Below, in pieces: positions 1 through 11,845 of a stretch of 64,000 nt of DNA. The notes beneath the pieces were generated by a model. It saw only the letters and a list, made by a program, of their open reading frames with translations. It was not told the origin of the DNA and did not search any database. Position numbers and translations under genes: made by a program. Positions within the stretch are counted from its first letter, which is position 1, and each line of letters starts with the position of its first letter. The stretch spans positions 62,001 to 126,000 of the forward strand of contig JADLZK010005792.1 in assembly GCA_015847255.1 (NCBI GenBank), given 5' to 3'. The DNA is from Hyparrhenia diplandra. Its lineage: Eukaryota > Streptophyta > Magnoliopsida > Poales > Poaceae.

Positions 1-158
1 CATGTTTTTTTTATGATAGTGACATATTTTGTATCTATTGGATTGTTGCTTCAAATGGATGATGATGATAATTTGGAGCCCAACAAAGCAATCCATTGTA
101 GCTCAAAAGCCCAACTCTTGTGAGTTGTTGATTTTGGTTGGAATCTGCAGTGGAGACC

Positions 159-162
<4 letters not shown>

Positions 163-209
<47 letters not shown>
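163..209. repeat. (GA)n microsatellite
   Basis: Uninterrupted GA dinucleotide run of about 47 bases. Likely length-polymorphic. Confidence 0.97.
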
Positions 210-210
<1 letters not shown>

Positions 211-948
211 ACAATAATACACAACACAACGTGAGAAGAGAGGAAGAAAAAAGAGACGCAAATATGTCCAAATTTGGTAGCTCTGATCGATCATCTTCAA
301 GCTTGTGATTGGTGGTTCAAACGTGACTGAATTAACACCAAACTTTGTGAGCTCTCATTCGGTTTGAGGACTAGTTGACTAGAGCATCAGATTGTACTCC
401 AATTTCAGTAGATGATTGATTTGGGTGGTGGGTGGTGAAAATGTATCTGATTGAGATGGAACTTGGTCAATTGTTAGGGGATTAGATCCATGCCTTCCAA
501 ATTTCGTCAGTTGAACTATTGTAAATGAGGTATGAACAAATTACTAAGGGGTACAAAATCTTTGACTTCCATGTTTACCTCTTGTTAGATGGATGTGGTT
601 ATAGTTGATGCCAAGTTTTGCAATTTTATCAATGTGTTCATGCTGTTGTTCACAAGCATGATGCTCGTGAGCCAAATCGACACTTCATGGGGGGGGCGCT
701 ATTTAGTGGAGATTTAGCGAAAATCAAGAAATTCAATGGTGGTTTAATGGCTAAGTATAGTAATTAGCATGGAAATTGTGCCTCGGGGAGGGGGTGCTAC
801 AGCCCGGTCAGCCCCCTGTGGATCCGCCTCTGCCATCGTCTAGTTTTCCAAACCGGGTCCTCAGTTGTGAAAATGACTTCCAATGGGAGAATAAGTCACC
901 ATCGTGTAGTTCTTGCTAAGATGATCGTATAAAAAATAAGCATATGTA

Positions 949-1016
949 AAATGTCTAATTTAAATTTAAATTCTACATAAGTAAATGTCTAATTTAAATT
1001 TAAATTCTACATAAGT
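949..1016. repeat. 34-bp tandem duplication
   Basis: Two adjacent identical 34-base units (949-982 and 983-1016), AT-rich, each containing an ATTTAAATTTAAAT core. The identity of the units points to a recent duplication. Confidence 0.9.
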
Positions 1017-1199
1017 TTCCTCTCCTGAAAACAGGTGATCTCCCACCCCACCCCCACCCCCAAAAAAAACATCCCGTGGTTCGTCATTAGTTTTTGGCCT
1101 CAAATCTAAACGCCTTAACTTTTTATGACCCGACCTGAGAAATCGTCAGGGCCTTCTGTGGATTGCACGTGAATACTCGTATGAGTGTGACAACACATT

Positions 1200-1390
1200 T
1201 TAGGGGTCAATACATGCTCAACTTGGAGTAAAGCACGGTTTGTTGGGGTCCATTATATTATGTTCGCTAAACAACCGACTATGTGCTCTAATCCTACACA
1301 CGGGCCGTGGTCTTGCCGATGATTCGTCCAAATCCGAGCACCTATCAATGAAAGTTTTGGAGCACTATCCACTACGCCATGTATTATCCA
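1200..1390 (+). repeat. Upstream block shared by protease copies 1 and 3
   Basis: The stretch around 'GCTCAACTTGGAGTAAA', continuing through a 'CGCTAAAC' motif to 'AAATCCGAG', resembles 13020-13170 upstream of protease copy 3. It is probably a remnant of the promoter-side segment that was duplicated with the genes. Similarity was judged by eye. Confidence 0.5.
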
Positions 1391-1734
1391 TCCATCAGTC
1401 AGAAACAAGTGTGGATCGTCCTACACTGCCACACATGTAAATTGTAATGTATATAAACACAAATTAGAACGTACTATATAGAAGTTGCTGCGAACAAGAC
1501 ATGCATGTTCTGCTTTGTTCAGCGATCGACAGCTCTCTAACATTCCTGCCATTTGATACAAACTTTAAGCTAATTAAATCAAAAACCGTGTCACAAACAA
1601 GCATCGTTGATCGTAGTTATCTCTTGGCAGTAGGCATGCAGACGCAGAGCTGAATCAAAACCATCATCCTGTGATGGCCGACGGAAGCCCTCTGTTTGAG
1701 ACAGCTCAATGAACGATCGAGCCTTTCAGAGTAG

Positions 1735-1741
1735 TATAAAT
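1735..1741 (+). promoter_or_regulatory. TATA box of protease copy 1
   Basis: TATAAAT lies about 130 bp upstream of the relic start codon at 1868, the same spacing as in copies 2 and 3. This supports a once-active promoter. Confidence 0.6.
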
Positions 1742-1867
1742 GGAAGATCGAGCCACTGCACGCTGACAGACACACCAGCAATTGCAATTCAGACAAATTT
1801 GATCTTCGTCGCCTTCTTCTTCCACTTTCTATCGTCATTTCACGAGCATACTTAGGCCGGCGTCGCA

Positions 1868-3226
1868 ATGAGTCCATCGCCGCAGCGCTGCTCGCGCTCA
1901 CGGTGGCACTGGCCGCTGCGACCATCGCCCGCGGCGCCGCTGCAGCGGGCGGACGATGAGGTGCGACGGCTCTACGAGGCGTGGAAGTCGGAGCATGGGC
2001 ACGGCCGGCCGTCCTGTCGACGTCAACACCGACCGGCTGCGGCTGGAGGTGTTCCGCGACAACCTCCGGTACATCGACGCACACAACGCGGAGGCGGACG
2101 CCGGGCTGCACACCTTCCGCCTCGGCCTCACCCCCTTCGCCGACCTCACACTAGAGGAGTTCCGCGCCCGTGCCCTCGGCTTCCGCAACAACACTAAGCC
2201 CCGGGTCGTGAGCAACCGCTACCTGCCCGCGACGGCGACGACCTCCCCGACGCCGTCGACTGGCGCATCCGGGGCGCCGTCACCGGCGTCAGAACCAATG
2301 GAAATGTGGTTCGTAGTCGACTAGTCATACACAGCTCCATGCTTCTGCATGATACGTAGCATGCTCGTTGCTGATGATCTCTGGTCCGTGAGGATGCATG
2401 CAGGTGGGTGCTGGGCGTTCTCAGCGGTGGCAGCCATGGAAGGGATCAACAAGATCGTGACGGGCGACCTCGTGTCGCTATCGGAGCAGGAGCTGATTGA
2501 CTGCGACACCAAGGACAGCGGCTGCAATGGCGGGCAGATGGACAACGCGTTCGAGTTCGTGATCAACAATGGCGGCATTGACACCGAGGCTGACTATCCC
2601 TTTATCGGAACTGACATGGCTTGCAATGCCATCCGGGTTAGGACTCTCATAAATCTCAGCATGAACAATATGCATGCATTGGTGGCGATGGTCTGATGGA
2701 GCAGGTTTTGCTTTCTACTCAACGCATGCAGGAAAACAGAAAGGTTGTGTCCATAGATTCATACGAGAATGTGCTGGCCAACAACGAGAAGGCGCTGCAG
2801 AAGGCGGTGGCAAACCAGCCTGTCAGCGTCGCCATTGATGCCGGCGGTCTTGCATTCCAGCTCTACAGCTCGGTAAGCAGCACGACGAGAGTGAGAGGCT
2901 GAGAGCACTCTGTTGTTCTTTGTTCTGAAACTGTTCTTCCCTAATCTTGTTTGGGCTGCGTACAGGGCATCTTCAATGGGATATGTGGATTGAAGCTCGA
3001 CCATGGCGTGACGGCGGTGGGCTACGGCAGCGAGAACGGCGAGGACTTCTGGATCGTGAAGAACTCGTGGGGCCCCGGGTGGGGAGAGGCTGGCTACATC
3101 CGCATGGCGCGCAACGTGTTTCTGCCCATGGGCAAGTGCGGCATCGCCATGGATGCGTCGTACCCAGTGAAAAATGGCGGCCCCAACCCGACGGCAGAGC
3201 CAGAGATTAAGATGGTTCGTGCTTAG
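1868..3226 (+). pseudogene. Papain-like cysteine protease, copy 1, exon 1 destroyed
   Basis: First of three tandem C1A proteases (secreted or vacuolar endopeptidases made as pre-pro-enzymes). Exons by alignment with copies 2 and 3: 1868-2308, 2404-2636, 2732-2872, 2966-3226. Exons 2-4 are open and keep the catalytic domain: GGCWAFSAVAA with the active-site Cys, SLSEQELIDCD, LDHGVTAVGYG with His, and WIVKNSWGPGWGEAG with Asn. Exon 1 is split over several frames. The signal peptide-like stretch (LLALTVALAAAT) is in one frame. QRADDEVRRLYEAWK is in a second. After an extra base near 2016, RLEVFRDNLRYIDAHN (ERFNIN-type propeptide) and GLTPFADLT are in a third. DAVDWRIRGAVTGV is back in another frame. 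The oxyanion-hole segment (normally DQGQCG) reads RTNGNV, so the Gln is lost. Exon 1 is beyond repair while exons 2-4 look constrained or recently relaxed. Confidence 0.85.
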
Positions 3227-4950
3227 GCAGGCTGCTGACCACCGATTTGCCCCTTGCCACTGTGGTGCAAGAGTGTTTGTTTACACGTTTGTTGTTGTGA
3301 GTTGTGTGATGCCAATGGTCTCATATTTGAACTTTATTTGTTTATGTGCCACGGAAAATAAACTATGAATAAATTATCAATTCTATTTTAATTGAAATGT
3401 GTGGTCTTTGTTGTTCAGATAACATATAATTTTGTTATTATTTTAAAAATTACATGGTACAACACAGACGTCCACGTAATCACGCATACTCATCCCTATG
3501 AATATAATACATAAACCCTACTCTTATGAGAACCACTGAAGGACTGAGCCGACATATCTTTAAATTCACGAAGTCATCATAGGCGCCATTTGTCGGCGGG
3601 GATGTTGCACGCCACTGAAAGCATAGCACTGTTAATTATTAGAATAAATCAAAAAACACGAACATCCATGTCAAGTCGAGGACATAAATGCAGATAGGCA
3701 AGTTCTACCACAAAGAATCTAACCAACTGATCTAGCATCAATTCGCAACTTTGTTACTATTTGAACAACTGTGGGTAGTCCTTTTAATTGTGCTGCTAAT
3801 TGGTTAGTCCTTTTAATTGCACTGCTAGTTGGTTGTGTGTACGATTGTTGCCTGAAAACCCAGACAACTTAAATATGGCAACACCCATAAATAAAATTTT
3901 GCACAAGAAAATTTTGGGAATATTCCCACAATGTAAGCCATTTGTTAGTTTTGAGAAGAAAAAAATAAAAATATATAAGCTAATAAAAAAATGTACTCCC
4001 ACTGAACTAACTTATAAGTTGCGCACACATATCAAGATTCACGCTTCAATTTTTTTACTAATGATAGTTTGAACGTACGTTATTCTAATTGGCCATACTT
4101 ATATGAAGTTAGAAAAACGTTCGTTCAACTACGATACGGAATTTGATGCCAAAACATTTTAGAACAAATGATGCAAAGATGTAAATTCCATCAAGATGCA
4201 CGGACATGTTTGGTAGTGTATGCAGTGAATAGCACGGATAGTACGAATCCAAAGACAGCCATATCCATGTCAAAAAAAAAAAGACAGCCATATCGATTAA
4301 TCCTGTTAATCTTTGATTAATCAGGAAATACTCCACTCATTGGATACTCTGTCTTAAAGCACGCCTTGCACGTTGTGAATTTTCAAAGAAAAAAAAAAGG
4401 TGCAGGGAGGGAGGCCCTGGCGGTCTCGCAGAGAAGTGAAGGCGTCGGCCAACAACAAGTAACACCGGACTGCTCCTCCGGGTTCTTTCGCCGTTGGATG
4501 CCGCGGCCGTGGGCCGCCTGCACCTGCAGGCTGGTTCAGGCGTCCGGCATCCGGCGCCCATGGCTCGGGACTAAAGCATCGCACGATCAACTTGGCAAAT
4601 AAAGCACGATCAACTTGGGGCTTTGCCACGTTTCCATCGTGCCTTTTCACTAAAAACGACCGGGATCGCCATGCGTCCAGTTTTCTATCGTGTCGCTGGA
4701 TAATGGAGACATTATTGTACTAGTTTCTTTAGTTGCCGCCGCTGATTACAGTAATAAACAGGGCCTGTTTTGCCATGCATTCCATAATGCACTTCACTGC
4801 ACTGGCTGCTACATAGTACTCGTGTATTTGTAGCGCCGTTTAATAACAAAGCCATCATCCTACTTTATTTTGGGCTCTCCTTGGAACGCATGTATGGCGG
4901 CAGCCCTCCGTTTTCTCAACTCTCGAAGGGACAAAGAAGTTTCTCATGGC
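3227..4950. other. Intergenic between protease copies 1 and 2
   Basis: Begins with the copy 1 3' region (AATAAA-like signal near 3356). AT-rich with no exon I trust. A 29-base imperfect tandem duplication ('TTAGTCCTTTTAATTG') lies around 3776-3833. An AGACAGCCATAT motif is duplicated either side of a poly(A) at about 4254-4293. A GC-rich patch at 4400-4570 is of unknown origin. Confidence 0.6.
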
Positions 4951-4957
4951 TATAAAT
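4951..4957 (+). promoter_or_regulatory. TATA box of protease copy 2
   Basis: TATAAAT, about 138 bp upstream of the ATG at 5089 and in the same relative position as in the other two copies. Confidence 0.7.
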
Positions 4958-5088
4958 CCTATAAATTGATGCCTCGTTTCACAGGATAAGTAAGCCACAC
5001 CGCACACTGAGATACGTACACATACTTCACATATTCTCTTCTGACAACCTCTCGCCCAAGCTCATCAACACCAACTCGAAGGATCGCC

Positions 5089-6655
5089 ATGCGTCCACCA
5101 CGCTCCCCAGTGCCCGCTTCGGCGCTGCTTGCGCTGGCCGTGGCACTGTCACTGGGCGCCGCTGCCACGGCCCGCCACTCCTTCTCCATCGTGACGGCGC
5201 CGGTGGAGCGGGCCGACGACGAGGTGCGACGCATGTACGAGGCGTGGAAGTCGTCGGAGCACGGCCACGGCCGCCGCCGGCCGTCCTGCGACGTCAGCTC
5301 CGACGACCGCCTGCGTCTCGAGGTGTTCCGCGACAACCTCCGGTTCATCGACGCGCACAACGCCGAGGCGGACGCCGGGCTGCACACATTCCGCCTCGGC
5401 CTCACCCCCTTCGCCGACCTCACCGTCGAGGAGTATCGCGGCCGCGTCCTCGGCTTCCGCGGCCGCCACAGCGGCGCGGCCAGGGTCGGGGAACCCGCTA
5501 CCGTCCCCGGCCCCGCGGTGGCGATCTCCCCCGACGCCATCGACTGGCGCGAGTTTGGCGCCGTCACCGGGGTCAAGGACCAAGGACAATGCGGTGCGTA
5601 CTCGGTGCCAGCGCTGCCATGCGTGCACGCAAGCTCGTTGTTACTTCGCCCAGCTACGTTCTTCTAGAGCTAATTTGCATTTAGTTATCTCATGATTTCT
5701 GGGGCGGTATATATGCAGGTGGGTGCTGGGCGTTCTCGGCGGTGGCGGCCATTGAGGGGATCAACGAGATCGTGACGGGCAACCTCGTGTCACTGTCGGA
5801 GCAGGAGATCATTGATTGTGACAGCCAGGACGGCGGCTGCAACGGAGGAGAGATGCAAAACGCCTTCCAGTTCGTCATCAACAACGGCGGGATCGACACC
5901 GAAGCCGACTACCCCTTCCTCGGAATTGATGCCGCGTGTGATGCCAACCGGGTCGGTACCTCTGCTGCCAAAAGCTGCTCGTAGCACTAGATTACAATTC
6001 ATTTCGATCGGAACTGAAGGTAATAACGGAGATTTGCGTACATTGTTCGATTGCAGGAGAATGAAAGGGTGGTGACCATTGACGGCTTCGAGAGTGTGGC
6101 CACCGAGAACGAGACAGCGTTGCAGGAGGCGGTGGCGAACCAGCCTGTGAGTGTTGCAATCGACGCAAGCGGACGTAAATTCCAACACTACACCTCGGTA
6201 AGCATCGCCGACGTCGAACCTGTACCAAGATCAGTTCATCAGAATCAGATGGGAGGAGTACTGGCCATGCATGAACTTTTGTTTCTCCAATCGTACATGA
6301 TATGATTGTACAGGGCATCTTCAACGGGCCATGCGGGACGCAGCTAGACCATGGCGTCACAGCGGTGGGCTATGGCAGCGAGAATGGCAAGGACTACTGG
6401 ATCGTGAAGAACTCGTGGAGCGCCACCTGGGGCGAGGCTGGCTACATCCGCATCAGGCGCAACGTCGCCGCAGCCACGGGCAAGTGCGGCATCGCCATGG
6501 ACGCATCCTACCCTGTGAAGGGCAGCTCCAACCCAGCAGGGGATGGCTGTGCTGAAGATGGTTCTTGCTTAGGCCCCCCTGGCAGCCAACTGAACAGAAG
6601 ATACTCTTTTCCACGCTATATTGTTGTTTTGAGTTGTGTGATTGATGCACGATGA
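5089..6655 (+). CDS. Papain-like cysteine protease, copy 2 (C1A, near intact)
   Basis: Secreted or vacuolar cysteine endopeptidase. Exons 5089-5593, 5719-5951, 6057-6197 and 6314-6655, joined by GT-AG introns with matching phases, give about 406 residues. It has a hydrophobic signal peptide (MRPPRSPVPASALLALAVAL), an I29 inhibitor propeptide (VFRDNLRFIDAHN, GLTPFADLT) and a mature domain from about DAIDWR. The catalytic set is complete: Gln165 in DQGQCG, Cys171 in GGCWAFS, His306 in LDHGVTAVGYG, Asn326 in WIVKNSW. There is no granulin domain. The C-terminus is odd. The paralogs end shortly after the conserved MDASYPVK block with a KMV(L/R)A-stop tail, and here that tail (MAVLKMVLA, stop 6570-6572) is out of frame. 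A one-base shift before about 6543 makes the frame run on to a stop at 6653-6655 and adds an unrelated tail. The catalytic core is unaffected, so it may be active. Closest to plant SAG39/zingipain-type proteases; exact subfamily not assigned. Confidence 0.88.
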
Positions 6656-6963
6656 TGCATGGTCTAGTTAAACTTTATATATGTACCACGGGAAATAAGT
6701 TAGTCCTCATATAAAGTTGTGATATGCTTTATTGTAATAAAAATTATGTCCTTAGTAACCACATGGATTCTAATTTTCGTTTTGCCTGGTTTTATCCATC
6801 TTTTTTTTTTTTTCCAAAAGGGCAGCAAGAGGTTTGCTGCAAATAGAATATGATCTTAGGGCCGTGCATGCTCAAGACTACTAAACAGCCTAGCTAGCCA
6901 CTTTTAGAAACTCACCTTGAGAAAACACTCTCGAAAAAAAAATGAACTAGGAGAAAAAAAAAA
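6656..6963. other. 3' flank of protease copy 2
   Basis: AT-rich, with a GGGAAATAAG-type polyadenylation region near 6690 like that of copy 1, and poly(A)/poly(T) runs. No gene seen. Confidence 0.6.
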
Positions 6964-7406
6964 GGCTTCGTTTGGCAGCTCGTGGTTTAGAGTGGATCAG
7001 CCGCTAAACCCCGCCTACCGTGGTTGGTAGCCCATGCCGGTGTGGAATCACACGCTTGATCCAAAATCGTATTTCGCTACACTTGTATTGGAGCGAGTCT
7101 GGGGATGAACCATGCCAATCCACCGGAGAGAAATATCTCCACCCGCGGCGTGGAAGATGGAAGTGGAGCGGACGAACAGTGCTCTCCGTGCCTGCGACCT
7201 TGTACGCGACTTGGTGCTCCGTGCTTGCATCCTCGTACGCGGCCTTGCATGCAGGTGGCAGTGGTATTAGCTATCACCGATTCACACATGGTTTCTAAAT
7301 CAGGCATGGATTGGGTGAGTCACTGAGTGGCAGGGGATTCATCAAAACCACGGTGGACCTATTCACAAGCGTATATTTCATTATACACGGTTTGCCAAAT
7401 GAAGCC
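6964..7406. mobile_element. TIR element (hAT-like MITE), about 443 bp
   Basis: The left end GGCTTCGTTTGGCAGC is matched in inverted orientation by the right end GCCAAATGAAGCC. This 'GGCTTCGTTTGG' end type is common in grass non-autonomous DNA elements. I see no transposase and no clear target-site duplication; the left flank is a poly(A) run, which obscures it. Confidence 0.6.
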
Positions 7407-7694
7407 TAAAGGGGTCTGCCTGATGGCTGCACGAAAAACAAATACAAAAGGGGAGGAATGTGAACAACTCAAATAGCAGCTAGAAACAGTACCACCCATC
7501 GTGAGTAACAACTTTTTTTTATCATGAAGGACACCTTCTCCGGTTACTTTGCCTGCATATTCTGAAAGGTCCTCCGATTTATCTCAATGCATAAAAATTC
7601 CACCAGCAATAGGTAACAATCTCATCAATGGATTCCTTTTGGCTCTAGTCAAATTTAGCTCTGACCCGCTGCCACCGTTTATAAATTGAACCAC
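7407..7694. other. Intergenic spacer, nothing recognised
   Basis: Unique-looking AT-rich DNA between two TIR elements; no coding signal. Confidence 0.5.
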
Positions 7695-7705
7695 TATGAC
7701 AAATG

Positions 7706-8342
7706 GAAAAAGTCTACATAATCCCCTCAACTATTGAGGGTAGACCAAATCACCCCCTGAAATATGAAACAAGATTTCTACCCCCACCCCTCCTAAACTT
7801 TGTAAAACTGGTCAAATAACCCCTAGGCGGTTTTGGACAGTAGTTCTGCTGTAGAAACAGTGGTTTCGACTTTTTATTTATTTCTGCTGATTTTTTTAAA
7901 AAAATTATAGTAAATCACAGAAAAAATCATAAATGGAAAATCCAACTTTCTTGGACTCCATATGAATAGATCTACATAGTGATCATATAATACGGTATGC
8001 TTTTGTACAAAACTTTTTATAGCTTTATATCTATGCTTTTACGTAATTAAATGGAATAAACTTTTTACTAAAGTGTATCATATTATATGTTCTTTGTGTA
8101 GACCTACTCACATGGAATCCAACAAAAGTGGATATTCTATTTTATGATTTTTCTATGATTTTTCAAGTTTCAGCAATAATAAATAAAAAAAGACAAAGCC
8201 ACGAGCAAAATCACCCGTTTAAAACCGCCTAGGGTCTTATTTGCCAGGGTTTTGAAAATTCAGGGAGTAGAAAATCCAGTTTCATAGTGCAGGGGTGAAG
8301 TAGTCCAGCGCCAATAGTTGAGGGGGTTATGTAGACTTTTTC
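7706..8342. mobile_element. Mutator-type MITE, 637 bp, with 11-bp TSD
   Basis: The left terminus GAAAAAGTCTACATAATCCC is mirrored by the right terminus, whose reverse complement reads GAAAAAGTCTACATAACCCC. Similarity continues inward through the CTCAACTATTG and CCTAGGCGGTTTT blocks, so the inverted repeats are over 100 bp. A perfect 11-bp direct repeat, TATGACAAATG, flanks it (7695-7705 and 8343-8353). Long TIRs and a 9-11 bp duplication are typical of Mutator-like elements. No transposase inside, so it is non-autonomous. The intact duplication and TIR similarity suggest a fairly recent insertion. Confidence 0.9.
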
Positions 8343-8353
8343 TATGACAAATG

Positions 8354-8834
8354 TTGTTTAGAAGACTTGATAGAATCTCAATCGGGCCACTTTTGTTCCA
8401 AACTTGTATTGCATATGGATAGTTTTTGCATAGGCGCATCGAAACTCTTGTACTTTTTAGTTTTTGCACAGGCGCCCCACCCAGAATTTTTGTTGAGCGA
8501 AGTCTTGTCAAACAAAAAGCGACATTGTGGTTATGATTTTCATGAGGCAATCGTTATTGGTAGAAACTTTTCTAGCGCTTAGCCTCCTAAGTTATTGGCA
8601 GTAGCATAATGTTCACTTTATTACTAGATGAATTGGGTGTTCTTAGGTGGAAGAAAGTAAACCTAGCAACACATTCTAGAATGAATCAAGCACACTGTGC
8701 CATATGTAGAAGATTTAACTAGGTTACACACTTCACACTCTATCGAGTTATCATATTGTTTCTTTATAGAAAATGAAGGGGAAAGACAGCACCATGGAAA
8801 CAAGTCTTGAGCATGGAGCTCAGAGTGCACATGC
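8354..8834. other. Intergenic spacer, no gene seen
   Basis: AT-rich DNA between the MITE and the LINE derivative. Short ORFs lack family resemblance. Confidence 0.5.
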
Positions 8835-8848
8835 AAAAAAGCAATTTC

Positions 8849-11845
8849 GGAACAAGTTGATTGGGCGGCTCCCTTACGCTCCCGGCCGTTGCCACGGCGG
8901 CCGCGCCGCCGCCCGCCGTCGGTGCCCGGCCACCACCCGGCCGGCGCCCACCACCACCTCTCTCTACCTCCCGGCTCCATCTCGCGCCCCTACCTCGCCC
9001 ATCGCCGCAGGCTGTCTCTCGGCGCTTTGGTGGCGATCTCGGCGCCCGCCCGTCCGCCCGGCGCCCCCCAGCCGGTCTCCGTAGCGTCCCCACCTCGGAT
9101 GGTTGGATCCGGCAAAACCATGCCGGATCTGGTGGACGGACCCCCCCACCGCTGCCGGATTGACGGCGCCCGTCCCGCCGTGGCTGCGTCGTCGCCCAAC
9201 CGGGAGGCCTTAGTCACCAGCGTCGGGGTTCTTGGGGCCCCTAAAGCTGCTCGGGCGCGCCACGGGGGAGCCATGATGGGCTCCCTTTGACGCCCGCCCG
9301 GACGTACTGGGGTGATGGCTGCCGGCGTCCTCCGTGGGCTTAGCCTCGTCGGTGGTGGAAGGCTGGCCCTGCTTCGCCGCCGCCGTGTCGGAGATGGCCC
9401 ACCTTCGCCTGCGCACCCGCCCCTGATTCTCGTCTTCTCCCCACCTCCTCCTGCGTCCCCGCGGCATGCGACTGGGCGTGCCGTCGGCTTAACGGCAACC
9501 CTGCCGCGGCGGCCGTCGTTGGAACATGTGAGGGTCTTGGCGGAGCGCTGCAAATGCTACTGCGCTGGCCACCTCGAACATTGCACCGGCGAGCGCGACG
9601 CCGGCGCGGCGCGACCTCGACCCGCCGTCTACTGCTGCGGGGGGATAGTACTACGCCCGGCGGTCAGCCCCGACTCGCGGATGACTCGTCAGCGCCGTCA
9701 CCGCCAATTACCCGACCGCTCCTATCCCGCGGCGCTACGGGCGGCGTCCATGTGCTTTGATGCCAACGCCCGTCAGCGGTGATCTCACGAGTTCGGCACG
9801 AACAGCCGGTTTGTGCTGCTCGGCGGCCCGGTGTGAGGGCCTCGCCCGGCGGGGATGCCCGATGTGGTCGTGCAGCCCTGCTCCAACCGTCTCAGTCAAC
9901 CCTTCTTTGCCCGGCATCTCGGCTCCCGACGCGGCTCGACCTCTTTGCTGTACCCACACCCTGCGACTTTCGGTTGGAGACCAAAGGTATCGCGGTGGGT
10001 TGATGGCTCCTCCTCCGATTGCTTTCCAGGGAGCGAGGGGCGAGATTTGTCGAGCCGGAGGCCGCCCGTAGCGACGCGGCGGTCTATCCCCCCTCGCCGA
10101 GGGGGTTCCTGGACTCTATCGTGGAGCACGTGGGGACCGGTGAAGCCCCCTGTCTTCACCGCGGGGGATGCCCTTGGCGCGGATCCGGCGCAAAGCGGCG
10201 CCGGGCCCGTCGCCGCCGCCGTCGTCAATGGTTCCCTCGACGCCGCCACGACTCGGTGCCGCCACGCCACGAGCTGGGATGTCAACCTCGCTACACAGCG
10301 TCCCGCCGTCAACGACTTGGCAAGCTCGCGACCGCCGTCACCGTCCGTGGTCGCGGCGGGCCCCGCCGGGTGCTCCCGCCGCGTCGGTGCCACCGTCAAC
10401 GCTGATGGCTTCACTCACCGTCTAGAGGCGCCGGCGTCGACAGCGGCGTGCCCGCCCAACCCGTCATCGGCGGCCTGTGCCGCCATCCCTCGTCGGGCTA
10501 TGCTTCAAGCACTTTGGGGGGGATCCGTCGCCCGCGAAACGCTCCGCTCGCCCGCCTGCCCATTTGCCTCGGCCGCGAGGCCGAGGCGGCGGCGTTGGTA
10601 CCTCGTGCCAAGTTGGGCGCCACCCGCGTGCCCCAAGACCGCCCGAGGCATTGTCGGTTGTGTCGGGGTGTGGCCTGGATCGCCCGGCACCTACTCTCCT
10701 CGTTAGGCAGATCCTATGTCCGATCAACTTAACCGGCCCGACCACTGGCGGGAGTTGGCGCCCGCCGCCCGCTACGGGTGGACAACGGCGGGAAGCTACA
10801 AGACCCGCTCGTGCTCGGCTTGCTTGAGGGCGTCGTTCCCCGCCTCGAGTGGACCCGATCATCGGCGAGCTCCGCGGCATCCGTCGTCACCCCCGTCCAC
10901 CTCGGCGACACACATTCTTCTACAGCCGAGCTACCCTCACCTACGGCGATCGGTAGGCTGACCTTGCGCTTCGCGGCCGCTTCACCGCCGCCGCTCCGCT
11001 CCCACTCTGCGGCGGCGACCGACGGTGGAGGGGTATGGCAGACTGACACTCCGTGGAATACGGGCCACGGCTCCGATTGACTCCCCCCTCCTCCCGCTCA
11101 AGCTACTCCGCCCCTTCTCGGCGGTGGTGGTTGAGAGGGCTCACGCAGAGGGCGGCTCGGGGCTCCTCCTACCGCGCCAATAGGGGGTCTCGACAACATT
11201 GCCGATGTGGGGCAACTTACCGCGATACTGCCGACCGACGGCGGCGCCCTACGGCGGTCGGCGATCGACCGAGGCTTCAATTGCCGCCTTCCGGGTTCCA
11301 TCGTCGTCCCCATCATGGAGCCCACAGGGGCGATTACCTCCCCGTCGGCGGGTATCCCACCTTGTACACGGCACCAACTCCATCCGCCGCAGCTCCGGCT
11401 GTTAGCGAAGATCCGTCTGCAGGGATCCACGCCCTCGGAGCGACAAGCCCGCAGGGAGTGCTCCCCGAACAAGTGGAGCGGGAAGAGACCGGATGAGCTG
11501 TCCAACACCCGGACCGGTCTGGCGGGCGCTTCCATGACGCTTCAAGACCAACGTGCCCTCCCCGCAGCAGCTCCCGGTCGGGGAACTCTTCGGCCCGATG
11601 CGGCCGCGGCTCCTTCGTTGAGCTGGGCGAGGAGTTGTGATGCGGACCAGTAGCGTTCTCTTTAGTCGCACAACTAGTATCCGGACTTAGTACAACCTAG
11701 CTAGCTTTGCGCCCGTTTTCAGCCGGCGACTTTGTCGTCGTGTGTGACCTTCTTACTTGATGGCATCTCGCGGAATAGTAATTAGGATGTAATCATAAAC
11801 TCGATTTCCCTTAATACGCGTGCAACAATGCGCAAAAAAAAAAAA
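8849..11845 (+). mobile_element. LINE-derived non-autonomous retroelement (ORF1-type), about 3 kb
   Basis: A very GC-rich body ends in a 3' tail (TTAGGATGTAAT, then TTTCCCTTAAT) and a poly(A) at 11834-11851. Imperfect 14-base direct repeats flank it: AAAAAAGCAATTTC (8835-8848) and AAAAAAGCGATTTC (11846-11859), as expected for target-primed reverse transcription. The tail resembles that of the LINE at 41198-42123. Around 10480-10640, fragments in different frames (GLCFKHFGGD, SVARETLRSPACP) look like decayed CCHC knuckles of grass LINE ORF1. No endonuclease or reverse transcriptase seen. The long ORFs inside, including a 283-codon one at 9855-10706, are best explained by GC richness. Confidence 0.65.

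Larger units (their letters stand above)
1..1200. other. Intergenic, AT-rich, no gene seen
   Basis: No credible coding exon on either strand. It holds a GA microsatellite, a 34-bp tandem duplication, and a GC-richer patch around 780-840 that resembles a transposon relic but has no termini I can define. The short ORFs over the GA run encode only Arg-Glu or Ser-Leu repeats and are rejected. Confidence 0.6.

Noticed and set aside
29..300. ORFs encoding Arg-Glu or Ser-Leu repeats
   Set aside because: They are translations of the GA microsatellite with no other support.
9855..10706. 283-codon ORF in a GC-rich region
   Set aside because: Lies within a LINE derivative, overlaps equally long ORFs on other frames, and has no coherent domain.
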